A DNA stretch of 64,000 bases, from NCBI GenBank assembly GCA_004431415.1, contig QPMI01000644.1:55905-119904 (forward strand). Direction: 5' to 3'. The notes under the pieces were generated by a model. It made no database searches, was not told where the DNA came from, and saw only the letters and a list, made by a program, of their open reading frames with translations. The DNA is from Cyanophora paradoxa. Taxonomy: Eukaryota; Glaucocystophyceae; Cyanophorales; Cyanophoraceae. Of the stretch, positions 43,857 through 56,160 are shown piece by piece. The first letter of the stretch is position 1. Each line of letters starts with the position of its first letter. The position numbers were made by a program, and so were the translations under genes.

Positions 43857-46800
43857 TCAGGCCCCCGCGGCGATGTTCTCGACGAGGATGCGCTGCCCGA
43901 GGGCCAGGCGCTTGAGGGCCTGCTCGAGGGAGAGCTCGGCGGGAGGGGGCGGCCCCGCCGAGGCGCTCGCGAGCCGCTGCTTCCGCGCCGCCCGCAGCGC
44001 ATCGGAGACGTCGCCCACCGCATCGGCGAGGACGCGGTTCAGCTGCCCCGCGCGGCCCGCCGGCGCCCCCGCGGGGCCCTCGACGGGCTCGGGCGGCCGC
44101 GGCGCCAGCGCCTCGCGGGTCCACGCGCGGCCCTCCGCCGCCGCCGCCATCGGCGCGGTCGGGGCCTCTCCGCCGGCGCCCGCCCCGCCCCGCCCCGCGA
44201 GCAGCTGCGGGGCGAATGAGCTCATACGATATCTGAGTTCAGCGAGGCGGGGCTGGGCACACGGAGAGGGGGAACTCGAGGATGTTGAGGGGCGGGGCTG
44301 CAAGGCGTCCTCTCAGAAGAAAGCTTTCAAAGGGGGAGAAAACGGGGGCGCACGGAGGTTGTGGTCGGGCCCCGCGTAGGCCGTCACCAGCCGCGAGAAG
44401 GAGAGGCACTGCGGCCGGGCGCGGGGCAGTATATAAGACAGGCCCGCAGCCGGACAGGGCGGGGCGGGCGCGAGCTCGAGGCGACCGCACCCGCTCGTAC
44501 TTGGCGTTTCCGGCGTGGCTGCTCTCGAGTTAGGAAGGAGAGGGCGCGGGCGAGGCTTTGGAGGGGCGGCGGGGCGGGGCGGGGCGGGCCTCTTGTAGGT
44601 GGAGGAGAAGGAGGCGATGAGGAGGTTCAGCAGCAGGATGTTCGCGCACGCCATATACACCATCCTGCGCCGGCGCCGCAACCTCAGAAGCGGCGGCGGC
44701 GGCGGCGGAGAGGCGGGGGCTGGGGCGGGGGCGGACATGACGAGGGGGGCGAGGAGGGGCGGGGAGGTGGCCGGCAGCTCCCGAAGTCAAAGGCCCCGAA
44801 GAACGCGTGCACGAACTGATCCGAAGAGGGCCGTCAGAAAGGGGGGAAGGGTGGGGGGGGGGGGGGGGGGAGGAGGAGGGAGGCGCGGGCCTGGGGAGGA
44901 CGCCTGAGAGGAGGGAGCGGAGGGAGACGAAGAGCGCCTCCTCCGGCGGCGAGACCAGCGCTGTGCAGGGCCGCGTGGCGGGGGCGGGGGGGGGGGGGGG
45001 GAGGGGGGGCCTTCGGACCGTCGAGGACCTGGCATGGGGGTCAGGAGGAAGCGGAGGGGTGGGGTGGGGTGGGGTGGGGGAGAGGGGGGGGGAACCTGGG
45101 AGAACCCGAGCGTCATGACGACGATGACGAGGAGGTACGTCCCGAAGTCCTTGAACAGCTTCCCTGAGGGGCAATCAGGGGGGTCCAGGCGGCAGGGGGG
45201 TACTGGGCCGCCGCGCGCCCAGCACGGTAAGGATGAATCCGAGGCGGTTGCTCATCATCTGCAGGGCACAGCGGTTCGGAAAAGAGAGGCGGGGGGGGAG
45301 GGGGGAGGGGGTACAGGGTGGGCGCACGGCGATGTGGAGGGGCCGGACCCAGAGAGGTACGGCGTTGAAGCTGATGACGACCCAGGCGGCGCCCTCGAGG
45401 CCCTCCGAGCGCGCCAAGGCCGCCAGCAGACGCCTGCCGCAGCGGCTCAGGCGGGGGAAGGGGGGGGGAGGGGGGGGGTAGGGGAATGGCGCGCACATGG
45501 AGCCGCCGACCTGCGAACAACGAAGCCTCAGAAAGAAACAAACGGAGGAGACAGAGGGGAGCAGAGCCCGCGCACGGCGAAGAAGGCGAGGATGGTCAGG
45601 TCCGCAATGTTCCAAGGGTCCCGCCTGCGCGCGCGCGCCGCTCAGCTGAGCGGCTCAGCTGAGCGCCCGAGCCCGGGGCGGGGGAGGGGCGGGGCTGGAT
45701 GGCCGGCCGGCCGGCTCGCCCGAAGGCGTCCGGCCGAGGGCCGCCGCTTAACCGATCGCCCACGCCTACGGCCGCAACGGTGCAGCCGAGGGCAGCTGAC
45801 TATACTCGAGTGGACGCTTAGATTTAAGCTTAGCGCGCCGAGCGCCCAAGCCCAGGGCCCGCCGGCTCGCCTGAAGGCGGCCCAAACGAGGGCGCGCAGC
45901 TAATTAAAAGTGCGCCGAGGGCCCAAGCCTAGGGCGGGGGGCGGGGCGGGGGCCGGGGGCCGGCTCGCCTGTAGGCGGTCGGGCCGAGGGCGCGCAGCTA
46001 ACAACTATAAGCGCGTGAACCCTTCGATTTAAGCACATATAATATAATCAGCGCGACGAGCGCCCAAGCCGAGGGCGGGGCCGGCTCGCCTGTAGGCGGT
46101 CCAGCCGAGGGCGCGGAGCTGCTGGACCTCGGAGACCGCAAAGCCGACCACGAAGAGCCCCAGCACAATCTGGGGGAGGGGCAAGTCAGATCAGATCAGA
46201 TCGGATTGGATCAGAACGGGGGGGGGGGGGGGGGGCGGGGGGAGGGTGGCGGGCCTCGCGGATGGGGTACGGGTCGATGAAGGCGGTTTTCTGCGGGGCG
46301 GGGCGGGCTCAGCGGGGGACGGGGGCGGGAGGGATGCGAGGAGGGGGGGGGGGGGGGGGGGAATAAGCTGGGGGAGGAGAGATAAGCGGGGGCGGCGTCT
46401 AATAGCCTTGCGAGCGTAGTCGGGCGGGGGCCGAGCGGGCGGGCGGGCGGGCGGCGTCTAGTCCCCTCCAGCCTCCGAGTCTCAGGCGGGGCGGGGGTTG
46501 GGCCGGGCCCGGTGGATAAGAGCGGTGCGACGGGAGGGGGGGGGGGAAGGAGGGGGGAGGGGGGAAGGAGGGGGGGAGGGGGGGGCCAAGAGCCGGCGAG
46601 GGGGCCGGGCGGGGGCCGGCCTGGTGGATGGCGACGGTGAGGGCCGGGGGCTGGGGGCCCCGGGCCCGGGCTGGGGGCCGGGGGGGGCGGGACGGGGCGG
46701 GACGGAATAAGGCGGGAGGGGGGTCCTGAGGCGGGCCTGGTGGATGACGACGGTGAAGGCGGCGAGGAAGAGGACGTACGAGACGATGTCCAGCACGAAC

Positions 46801-49161
46801 TTCACTGGGGGCGGGGCGGAGGAGGGGCGGGGCGGGGTAGGGCGCGGCTCAGGGTGGAGGGGGGGGGGGGGCGGGGGGCGGGGGTAGGCTTTGGGGGCGG
46901 GCACGGTAGGTGGGGAGGCAGGGGAGGCCCCGGCGCCCCGGGTAGGGCCGGCTCCACAGGTCGAAGAGGCGCAGCTGCGGGCGGGCGGGCGGGGGGTCCG
47001 TCAGGGGCTCCGTCGGGATCGAGGCCCCAGCTTAGATAAATCCTAGTCAACGATGGATCGTTCTTGATCGATCCGTTGAACTTTGAAAACCTAAAACACA
47101 ACTAGATCCCTTAGCCCGGGCGCGGGCGGGCGGGCGGGCACCTGGAGGCGGGGGTCGGTGAGGAGCTTGACGGCCCCCGCCGCGATCCCGAGCTCCACCT
47201 GGCCCCGCCCCGCCCCGCTGAGGAGACGGGGGTGGGGGCGGGGCGGGGCGGGGGCGGGGCGGGGACCCGGGAGGGGGCCTAGGCTAGGGGGACCTAGGCG
47301 AGGAGGAGCCAGATAGACGGCTGCGCCCCGGCTCCACCCAGCTAGGGCCGGGGCCCGGTTCAGGGGCCGGCTTCGAGAGGGGCGCACGAGGGCGAGGAGG
47401 CGGTCGGTGCCGGTCGGGGAGCGCCAGTCGTCCCCGGAGCGCGGCTCCAGCTCCGCCGCCGCGTCCGCCAGCTGCTCCGCCCTCCGCAGGTACTGCTCCC
47501 CGTACACTGCGCGGCCCGGCGCGGGGCGGGGCGGGGCGGGGCGGGGCGGGGCGGGGCGGAGTTAGAGGGAGGATTTAGAAGAACAGCTATCAGATTGAGC
47601 TATCAGAACAGCTAGGTGAAGCGAGCAGCGGCCCGGGGCGGGGCGGGGCGGAGTTGGAGGGAGGAAAAGACTGTCGCTGGCAGCTAGCAGGTTGAGCTGA
47701 CTCAGTGAGCAAGAAATTCGACTAGGCTAGGTGAAGCGAAGTTGGCTAGATTAGACTGGCTAGATTAGACTAGGAGAAGCTACCATCGCGCTTGGAAAGC
47801 TCAGACCGAGCTAATTACAAACTGAGCGAAAGCGGGGGCGGGCACCGTCCTCTTAGCTTAAGCTTAAGGCTAAGGCTCCAAGCTAAGGCTAGGCTAGGCT
47901 TAGCGGTTCTTACTTCTTAGCTGGCTAGGCTAGTTCTTAGCGGTTCTTAGTTCTTTAGCGGTTCTTAAGGCTAGGCTAGGATTTAGAAGAACAGCTACCA
48001 GATTAATAAGCTTAGCTAATTCTAAGCCCAGCTGCAGCGGGGGCGGCCCGGTGGGCACCGTCCTCGGCGGAGCGGACGCTGAAGACGCCCTCCTTGCCGC
48101 GCTCGCGGAAGGCCGCGGAGAAGGCGAGGTACGCGTGCATCGGGAACGCCGAGAAGCGCTGCGGGAGGGGCGGGCGGGCGGGTCGGCTCCGGCGGGGCGG
48201 GGCGCAGGAGGTGCGGGAGGCGCCGCGGCGCAGGCGCTAGCTATAGTCCCCGCTCTATAGCTAGGCACTATAGCCAGGGGACGCCCCACCGTCCGCTCGG
48301 CGCTGGCGGCTGCGGGCGCCAGGGGACGAGGGGACGCCAGGGGACGGGGCGAGTGCGCGGCGGGAGGCGCGGCGCTGAGGAGGTGCTGCTTGGCGCGCTC
48401 CGCCCTCCGGCGCGCGCGTGCGGGTAGCTAGGCGGAGGTGCTAGGGGCGCTCCGCCGCGCGCGGCGCTCTAGATCTCGGCCGCTCGCTCGCTCGGGCTGC
48501 TCGCTCGGGAGGGACGGGGCCGGGCACCTGGAAGGGGACCTCAAGGCGGAGCCGCACGACCTCGCCGACCACCGCCGCGCCCTCCGCCGACAGGTGGAAG
48601 TGCCTGCGGCGCCGGCGCGTTTGAAAAGGGCGGCGGCCGGCGGAGTGCCGGGGACGGCCTGCGCACCTTCCCGTCTGCGAGAAGATCTCGACCTCGCAGT
48701 TGGGATCGTCGAGAACAGCGGAGACGGCGCGCTCGAGGTCGCGGCGGCCCTCGCGGTTCCGCTCGAAGTCCTGCGGCGCCGCGGGCGGGTCGGCTCGGCT
48801 CGGCGGGGCGCGGCGAGCGATAGCTACAGCAACTTAGAAGCGCTCTCGCTGCGTAAGGCTAGACGCTGCATCGTGCAGCCGATGTCGATGTACGGGGCGA
48901 GGCGCTTACCTGCAGGGTCGGATGCTTGCTCAGGATCGCGGCCAGCACGGCCAGGGGCCGGTTCTCGGGGCCGGAAACGAAAGGCGACGGCGGCAGCGGC
49001 GATCGGACCCCCGGCGGCATTCGCGGCTGTGCGGCGGCCGTTGAGAGCTCGACGAGTCGGCGGCGCTCGGCGTCGAGCGAGGCGTCCATGAGAGCCTTCG
49101 CCGTGCTGGGCGAGAACATCGCCCGCGGGCCGTCCGGTCCGACGGCCACCAGCTGCGCCAT
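43857..49161 (-). CDS. TRP-family (TRPM/TRPC-like) cation channel
   Basis: Probable six-span cation channel. Minus-strand exons: 49161-48910 (MAQLVAVGPDGPRAMFSPST); about 48770-48675 (DFERNREGRRDLERAVSAVL, CEVEIFSQTG); about 48600-48530; about 48160-48055 (RFSAFPMHAYLAFSAAFRER); about 47507-47390; then the membrane part. Spans: VKFVLDIVSYVLFLAAFTVV (about 46800-46730); LGLFVVGFAVSEVQQL (about 46170-46110); WNIADLTILAFFAVRG (about 45615-45565); GAAWVVISFNAVPLWV (about 45400-45350); RLGFILTVLG (about 45250); FGTYLLVIVVMTLGF (about 45155-45105). Pore-like VHAFFGAFDFGSC (about 44825-44775). S6: CANILLLNLLIASFSSTYKR (about 44655-44595), the hallmark TRP S6. The C-terminal tail stops at 43859-43857. 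The N-terminal part could be TRPM-like, but a SLOG/LSDAT domain is not clearly visible. G runs on the + strand are C-rich intron tracts of this gene. Confidence 0.85.
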
Positions 49162-50011
49162 GTGGATAGCTAACCGCGAAGAAATTGGCGGAAATGGTGT
49201 ACCCGCCGACGCTCGACGCTGTCAACCCGGATCGATATCCCGGACTTCGCGGGACCCGCTAGCGCTGCACATGCCACGGCTGTACGTTATTACCCCGCGC
49301 GCCCGGCCTCGAGCTCTGAGCGCGAGGCTCCGACTCGGAGAACTGCGAGGCTCCGAGGCCGTACGTTATTACCCCGCGCGCCCGGCCTCGAGCTCTGAGC
49401 GCGAGGCTCCGACTCGGATCATGAGGCCCCCAAATTAAAATAAGTTTGAGATCCGATATCGATGATGGCCGCGCGCCGCCCCCCCCGCGCCCTCCCCCGC
49501 CCCCGCGGCCGGCACCCCGGGCCCCGGCCCATATGCATGCATATGCAGGCCGGGCGGCCCGGCGGGCCCGGGCCGGGGGTCGGGGGCGGCACGCGTACGG
49601 GCTAGCCTAGTAGGCCAGTACTAGTACCATCAGCGAGCAACCCCGCCGGCGCGCGGCCGCTGCCGCTGCTGTGCGGAGGCGTACCTCCCGCTTTCTATTC
49701 CTTGCAAGGAAAGGTCGCTCATCGATCGCGATCTGGCCTGGGCCATGGGCTATAATATTAATTATAAATATAAGCTAATTAATATAAGGGCGCATGAAGA
49801 GGCGGGGGCAGCTATAATAGCAGCGCAGGAGGGGTAACCGGGGCGGGGGGGGAGGGGAGGGGGGGGAAGGGGGAGGGGGGGCGGAGGGGCTTAAGGGGTG
49901 AGGGCCGGGGACGGAGACATGGACAGGGGTCGGGGAGACACGATGTGTACCAGTGGCGGGCTAGAAAGGAAAGGGGCCCGGGGTGGAGGGGCGGTTCAAC
50001 GGTTGTCAGAT
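49162..50011. other. Intergenic with tandem repeat and AT patch
   Basis: Upstream of the channel gene. Holds a two-copy repeat (49282-49419), a GGCC/GCATGC palindromic stretch (49500-49560), an AT-rich block at about 49745-49790 (TATAATATTAATTATAAATA) that could be promoter DNA, and a G-rich stretch at 49840-49890. No gene seen. Confidence 0.5.
49282..49419 (+). repeat. Tandem direct repeat, period 79
   Basis: A 59-base block beginning GTACGTTATTACCCCGCGCG and ending GCTCCGACTCGGA occurs exactly twice (49282 and 49361). The 20-base spacer itself repeats GCGAGGCTCCGA. Confidence 0.9.
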
Positions 50012-51334
50012 CTAGAGGCCTGGGCGGCGGCCAGCCGGCGCAGCGGCGGCGGCGGCAGCAGCAGCGACGGCGCCCCAGGGCTTGAGGACCATCGCATCCT
50101 CGTCCCAGAACTCGGCCCCCAGCGCGCGCGGCGAGAGCTCAGCGGCTGACGGCGCCGCTCGATATCGGGAGAAGAAGCAAGGCCTGGAGCGGAGGGCGGA
50201 TCGGTTATGCGATTAGAGGCCGATGGCCGAGGGCGGAGGCCGCGGCGGGGAGAGGGGGAAAGGGGCGAGGGGGGGGGGCTGGAGCTCGAGGGTGGGTGGG
50301 GGGGGTGGGGGTTAAAAGGGGGGGGGTTGAAAGCGCGCGCCCCTCAGCCTCGGAGACGGGATGCGAGGCGCGGGGTGCACGTGAGGCCCAGGGCGGGGCT
50401 AGGGCGGAGGCCTGGCCATGGGCCCAGGAAGCTTTTAAGTCGCCCCTCGCGATCGGGACCGGCTCGCTTTAAAAATCAACCGCAAGCTCAGCTCATATGT
50501 GTGAAGAGGCATATAATTCGGTGGCAATAGATAGCCTAAGGTGGCTTAGATGGGGCGGTAGAGTTGAAACGCTTTATCGCTCTCGGCTTTGTTCTTTAGA
50601 ATCGCTCAGCTTCACAAATAAGGCTCGGCTCACGTATGCGAAGAGGACGTATTCGCGGATGAGCCGCGCGATGATGGCGTGGTCGACGTTGCCCGCCTGG
50701 ATCCTGATCATGCGAATTGCGGAAGTCAACGTTCGACACGATACTCGAGAGCGACCACAACAGCAGATCGAATGGGGCGCGGACATTGCCGCCGTGATCG
50801 CGAGGCGCTGCTCGGCGGCCCTGGCGGTGACCTCCTGGCAGCGGTCCCACAGCGAGGGCCCGCTGACTACGGGCGCGGCCCCGGCCGCCAGCGGCGCGCT
50901 CGCCCAGCCGGCCTCGGCCGCCGGTGGCGCGCGCAGCGAGGGCCCGCTCGCCGTTGCCACAGGCGTGGCCGCGGCCGCGGCCGCCATGGCCGGCGCTGCA
51001 CGCGCAGCGGCGCCGGAGAAGTGCGTGCTGCGCAGGCTCCGCTGTGATGCGGGGCGAGGCGACGCCTGCGCGGGCGGGGTGGCGGGGCGGGCGCGGGCGC
51101 ACGAGTGCTGCTGCCCGCGCAGCTGGCCAGGCGCGGCCGCGGCCGCCGGGGCCCGGGCCGCTCCGGAGCTCGAGCTCGAGCTCGAGCTTGACCCGAGGGC
51201 GCCCGGCGCCGCCGCCGGCCCCGGCGGAAGCCGCCGGGGCGCGGAATTCGAAGGCGCGGCCCCCCGGGTACGCCTCTCCCTCGTCGCTCGAGCTCGACGA
51301 CGAGCTCGAGATCCACGACTCGGGGTTCCTTCAT
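50012..51334 (-). CDS. Unrecognised gene
   Basis: I do not recognise it. Proposed start ATG 51334-51332: MKEPRVVDLELVVELERRG, then a GTACCC donor. The middle is Ala/Ser/Pro-rich and compositionally biased up to PSLWDRCQEVTARAAEQRL (about 50860-50800). A clear internal exon (about 50713-50636, after GATCAG, ending at a GTGAGCC donor) reads IQAGNVDHAIIARLIREYVL FAY. The probable last exon (about 50140-50012) reads LSPRALGAEFWDEDAMVLKP followed by an Ala run and stop TAG at 50014-50012. The non-repetitive exons look like a small helical domain. Exon joins are tentative. Confidence 0.42.
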
Positions 51335-51490
51335 TTGCAACACGCGCGCGCGAGTCAGCTCTAGAAGCCACAACGAATTATGATATAATATATAGCTTCA
51401 GGGGGACGATCGCTTTATCTTTATATAAGCTTCTCGAGAGTCAGTTTATATAAGATTCATTTTATATGAGCTTCTAGAGTCAGAGTCAGT
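51335..51490. other. Short AT-rich intergenic stretch with TATATAAGC repeats
   Basis: TTTATATAAGCTTCTCGAG and close variants occur three to four times between about 51417 and 51515, the last overlapping the 3' end of the next minus-strand gene. Together with TATGATATAATATATAGC this may be 3' processing or promoter DNA for the flanking minus-strand genes. Confidence 0.55.
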
Positions 51491-54400
51491 TTATATAAGC
51501 TTCTCGAGGTTATTATATATGCTGGCGCACTCGGTTGGCCACGGCCCCGCATCCGGCGCCGGCGCCGGCGCCGGCGCCGGCTCGCCTCCCCCAAAAGCCA
51601 TATATATATGCATGGCCGCCGCCGCCGCCGCCGCCGCCGCGGCCGCCGCCGCGCCGCCGCCGCTCCCACCCGCCCCGGCATCCTCCTGGCCATGGCCGTG
51701 GCGGGCCTTCTCGGCCGCGAGCACCTGCCTCCGCGTCGCGTTCTTCGCCACCGCTCTGCGCAAAAGCAATGCGGCGGTGAGGGCCTGTACAAGATCCAGG
51801 CTTTATAATTAGAGACATGTAAAGGTATGTTAATGCTGTCGATATATTCGATATATCCAATTATAGTAAGGCTGCGACTGGGCGTGTATGTACGCACGCC
51901 GCAATTTTGTCGCGGTTCTTCTCGTACATGGCCTTGAGCTCGAGGAGGCCGCCGGGGTGGTCTGACTTGATGCGCGGGACGATGTACTTATTTATGTACT
52001 CGACTTTCTTGGGGAAATCGAACTTCCGGAAGCCGAGCCCGAGCTCGAGGCGCTTTGCGGTCGCCCGGTCGATGAAAGCAAGGGCCGGGTCGTGCCTCGT
52101 CGCCAGGTCGTACCTGCAGCGATGTGTATCGAGCGAGCAAACGTGAGAGAGAAGACGGTTTTTAATCTTTATATAGGGCCTAGCCGAAGCTTGAGGGGCG
52201 CCGGCGGACGGGAGCGCGCATGCGCATGCTAGCTCACAAGAGGTCGTACTTGTCGAGAAGCCGTCGTAGATGTCCCGTCGTAGGGGAAGCCGTCGTAGAG
52301 GTCCCTGGGATGCAGATCAATGCGCTCAACGTCGCCCGCTGGCCGGACGCCGCCGCAGAGCGCTGCCGGCCGCTGGAGAGGATTGGGAACAGTTCACGTG
52401 CACGTGCACCGTGAACTGTGCCCAATCGACATGCCAGCTCTTCCACACGCACTGCGTCCAGTGCGTCCTTGCAGATTGCAGTCGATGCTCAGCGGGCTTC
52501 AGGAGAGCTGCTGGCGCCCGCCTGCGGCGACCCCGCGTCCTCGATCGCTCGAGGCTGGCGGCGTTCCCCGCTCGCACGGCACGGCGCGTCGGCGTGATGC
52601 AAACGGCGCCTGAGAGCTCTAGAACCCCATCTGCGCCACCGGCTCGCGCCTCAGAGTCGAGGCTGGACGGCGCGCTTGCCACACGAACCGATGCTTAAAG
52701 CTTCGCTCCGCGAGCGCCGCTTGGGGAAGCCGTCGTAGAGGTCCATAGGATGCAGATAAATGTGCTCGATGTTTCCCACAGGCCAGAGCCGCCCGCAGAG
52801 CGCTGCCGGCCGCTTGAGAGGATTGGTCGCAGTTTACCGTAAAACGCGCTCAATCGAGGGGGTACGGGATACGCGCGTCGCCGCCTGCCTGGGCCGTCCC
52901 GAGCGGTCGGATTGGCGCCTTTGTCACGTATGCAATCTTCGGGGACTTCCACTGCGTCCAGCGCCCGCTGGTCTCCAGGTCCAAGTCGCAGCTGGCCACT
53001 GGACCGGAGCCGCAAGGCCCACTGTGTCGTGCAGCAGCTGCGGAGATGTAGCTCAGCCTCGGTGTGCAGCCCGTCACGCGGCTCTCTCTTCGGAATTCTC
53101 GGAGTCCACGGATAGCAGGGCCACTCGCTACATGCGCAGGCCGAAGGTGCCGTGACACGTGGTGCCCCGCAAAAGCCGCGTTCATTCCTCTCACGCGTAC
53201 GGAGCAGAGCGCGTCCGGGCGTCCTTGGGGACGCGGCCGCAGAGAAGCCTCGCCTGAGGCGTGCAGGGCTCGGCGAGCGTACTGACCTGTGCCGGCCTCG
53301 GGTGCGCATCGCCACCGCGCCGCTGGCCTAGTCCTCGCTAGCGCTCACAGCCCGCCCCGCGCGCAGCTGGAGCGGACGGAAGTACAGCGGGACGGGCGAT
53401 GTGACGCCAGCCGGGCCAGGGGGCGCACTGCTCGACGTTTTCCCCGCTCCGCCGCGCGACCGCGTCCGCTCCGCCCCCCTAAGCTGCGCCGGAGCGGGGC
53501 CCCGTGCGGCCCCGGAGGCAGAATGGCTTCGCGCCCTCGGGCGGCCCCAGCCGGCCGGCCCTCTGCAGCTGCCCTTCAGGCCTCGCGCGGCGGGCCACGC
53601 CGGCCCCCGCCGACGCCGGCGCGAGAGGCAGCCCCGCAGCTTAAGCGGCGGCGAGCTCAGAGCTCGCCCTGTGCCGCCCGCGTGCCCTACTACTCCTCGC
53701 TCACAGCTCAGCCCGCCCCGCACGCTCAGGGCACTAGCGGGCCGGCCCTCTGCAGCTGCCTTTGTTGGATGGCCAATGCATATGTAGTCCGTGGCACCCG
53801 CCCTACGCCCTCCGAAGCCCCGAGATCGAGGCTGAGCCATCCACTGCAAAAACGATACAAATGCTTCTATGATACCTTCCGTCGCACTATGGCGTACCGG
53901 TATATCCGGGCGGAGGGGGAGGGCGGCGTGGAGGGGTGGGGGGGCGCCGGGCCCGTCGCCAGGCCTTGGCACTCGAGTTCCAAGGGGGGGAGCTGCGCAT
54001 GCGGATGCGGCTGCGGCTGCGCATGCAGGCCGGCGTCGACGTCACCTCCCGCGCCGAATGCGGATCCGGAGCCCGAGCGGGCTTGCTCAGCACGTGCAGC
54101 GGGGCCGGCGCCAGCAGCGACGGGACTGGACAGGCTGGGTCGCGGCGCCGGCGCCGGCGCCGGCGCCGGCGGCCCCACGGCGAGCCCCGCGTCACTCCCC
54201 GGGGAAGGAGCCGACTCGTCGTCAGAAGCGGACCCAGAGGGGGAGGGGGACGAGCCGGTCTTCTTCAGGGGGCGCAAGGGGGCGCGCCCGGCGCCGGTGT
54301 ATGTCGACGGGCGGGCCCGCTTGAGCGTCACGGCCCCGCTGTGCAGGGCGGCCCACGTCTTGTGGGAGAGGACCTCGATAAGGAAGGAGGCGACGGGGCG

Positions 54401-55299
54401 GCCCGAGCCGGCCACGGACACCTCCAGCAAAAGGGGCCGCCAGCTCACCAGGAACGAGGTTGTCCCTGCGAACGAAGCGTCGGGGGTACAGATTTGGACA
54501 AGGATCCGGGGCGGCGCCCCGCGGCCGGCGCACGGCATCCAAATCGGTCTTCGGTGTAGCCGGCGTCGTTCACGCGGAGGAACAGCTCGGGGCACGGTAC
54601 CCCGGCACGCTTCGAGCCCGGGGGGTACCCCGCCAGCGCGAACTCCGATTCCGCCTGCCGTGCCCCGCTCCCGGGGCTCTCGAAAGCCGCCACCTCGCCC
54701 GTGTCTGACGCACCGCTCAGCGGGCGCGGCGCTGGGAGCACGGGGGGGAGCAAGTGGGGGGGGGGGGGGGGGGGTTTGGCACACCGGCGAAAAGCAGGCG
54801 CACGCGCAGAAGGCAACCGAGAAGGGAAGGATCGCCCCCCTGTTCTGTCGACGGAACGGCAAGCCTGTACTGCCTGCGCGGGCCGATTCGAATGCGAGTC
54901 ACGAGCCGGCCGGCGGCTGGCGGGCCGGGCCGCGGGTGGTGGGCTCCGCACTTGAAGCTGATAAGAGGGTAGTCGAGCTTCGGGTCCCGTGATCGCTGCA
55001 CCTCGAATGGTCCAATGGTGCCCCCGATGCGCTGGCAGGGACGTCATCGGCGGAGGGGAGCGCATGGGGAGCCGGCGAGGCGTTGACGCGCGCACGCGCG
55101 GGCGCACCTTGAGCTTGCCGTGCGCCACGACGACGGGGAATGGCGCAGCGCGTATGATTTGATTGAATCGTTTTGCGCCGGAAGCCGAAGCTTGCAGTGC
55201 CTCCGAGGAGACTGCGGGCCAGCCGGCGTCATCGCGACCGGCCGCGGAGCCGCTGGAGCTGGCGGAGCCAGATCGTGGATCGATTATCGGCCGCTCCAT
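51491..55299 (-). CDS. Unrecognised multi-exon gene with a duplicated exon block
   Basis: No family recognised. Proposed first exon (ATG 55299): MERPIIDPRSGSASSSGSAA to FPVVVAHGKLK, joined by GTGCGC...GAG to VQRSRDPKLDYPLISFK (about 55005-54955). Then ELFLRVNDAGYTEDRFGCR (about 54600-54540), joined by a GT-AG intron to TTSFLVSWRPLLLEVSVAGS, GRPVASFLIEVLSHKTWAAL and HSGAVTLKRARP (about 54465-54310). A biased stretch follows, then WMAQPRSRG and YICIGHPTKAAAEG (about 53840-53745). Next come two related blocks (RPAALCG...LHPxDLYDGFP) near 52720-52830 and 52283-52390. A final part begins LDKYDLATRHDPALAFIDRA (split by an intron at about 52240-52115), continues FRKFDFPKKVEYINKYIVPR and KSDHPGGLLELKAMYEKNRD, and ends in an Ala-rich exon stopping at 51493-51491. 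Two genes rather than one is possible. Confidence 0.5.
52283..52826 (-). repeat. Direct duplication of an intron end plus exon (two copies)
   Basis: 52283-52387 and 52723-52826 are about 80% identical by eye. On the minus strand both start in a CCAATCCTCTC(C/A)AG acceptor and encode RPAALCG...E-x-I-x-LHPxDLYDGFP. Differences include synonymous and conservative changes (GDVERID versus GNIEHIY). The upstream flanks also share GCxCTGGACGCAGTG (ALDAV). Confidence 0.8.
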
Positions 55300-56160
55300 T
55301 ACAATGCGCGCCGTCAAGGCACGCTTCCCCGACGCTGACTACGGCCGCGCGCGGCCGACCGTCGCGCGTATCGGACTGTCGGACCGGACGTCAATCCGAG
55401 CACGCGCACGCTCGTGTCGGCTAGCCGCGCCAGGAAAACCACTTGCGACGACAGCTGCAGCTATCGTATTGCGCAACCGCTGCGCTACCAGCAAAACGGC
55501 CGGATCGACGGGTCGGAGGTTGGGGACGCGGTTCGAGACACTTACGGAGGCTGGAGTTACCCGCGCCAAAAGCGCACAGGGGGGTGCTCGTTGATGCTCG
55601 CAGCTCCGGCGGCACGCGCTCGTGCGGAGCGGCCGTGGCTGCTTTGCTCTTGGATGCAAAAAATTCACAGCCGGGTACCCCCAAGAAGCTCTGGGACCCG
55701 AGTCTGGCCTGGGGCCTGAGCCTGGCCTGAGGTACCGTAGCTACGCATACGCATACGCTGGACGCGTACGAGCGACGCGCGCCGCGCGGCAGCCCGCAAG
55801 GGCGGCCCCGGGCGCCGGCGGCGATGCGCGGCCGCGATTCGCGGAGCTGGCGCGGCGTAATTATCCGCTGCTGCATCATCGCGCTCTCTTTCCTCCCTTT
55901 CTTCGCGCTGCTTCGAATATCGGGACCGCTCGGTGCGTACCGTGGTCGCTGCTCCAGTCCTGCGCTCACCGCGCGCCTTAGATGAGCAGGAGGCGTTTAC
56001 GCGCATGACGCGAAGAAAAGGTGGCGTCGAGGCCACCCTCGTACGCGCTCGCCCGACGCCCGCCCGGCGCTCTCGGCTGAGTGTGAGGCAGGCCGACTGC
56101 CTGCCCCACCTCGCCCCGCCGCTGCCGCGGGACGTCGAATGGAGCGAGCGACTTTTCAGG
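55300..56160. promoter_or_regulatory. Divergent intergenic region
   Basis: Between the start of the duplicated-exon gene (-) and the FkbM gene (+). An in-frame ATG at 56005 could extend the FkbM protein by 52 residues. Open frames on both strands lack motifs. Confidence 0.4.

Noticed and set aside
43857-49161. Polycystin (PKD2) identity for the channel
   Set aside because: No polycystin extracellular domain is visible, and the S6 motif NILLLNLLIASFSSTY fits TRPM/TRPC better; exact subfamily left open.
53289-54992. 567-codon open frame on the + strand
   Set aside because: Stop-free because of GC-rich composition. The minus strand here has exons joined in phase across GT-AG borders and a duplicated constrained exon; the + frame has no domain and biased Arg/Pro/Gly content.
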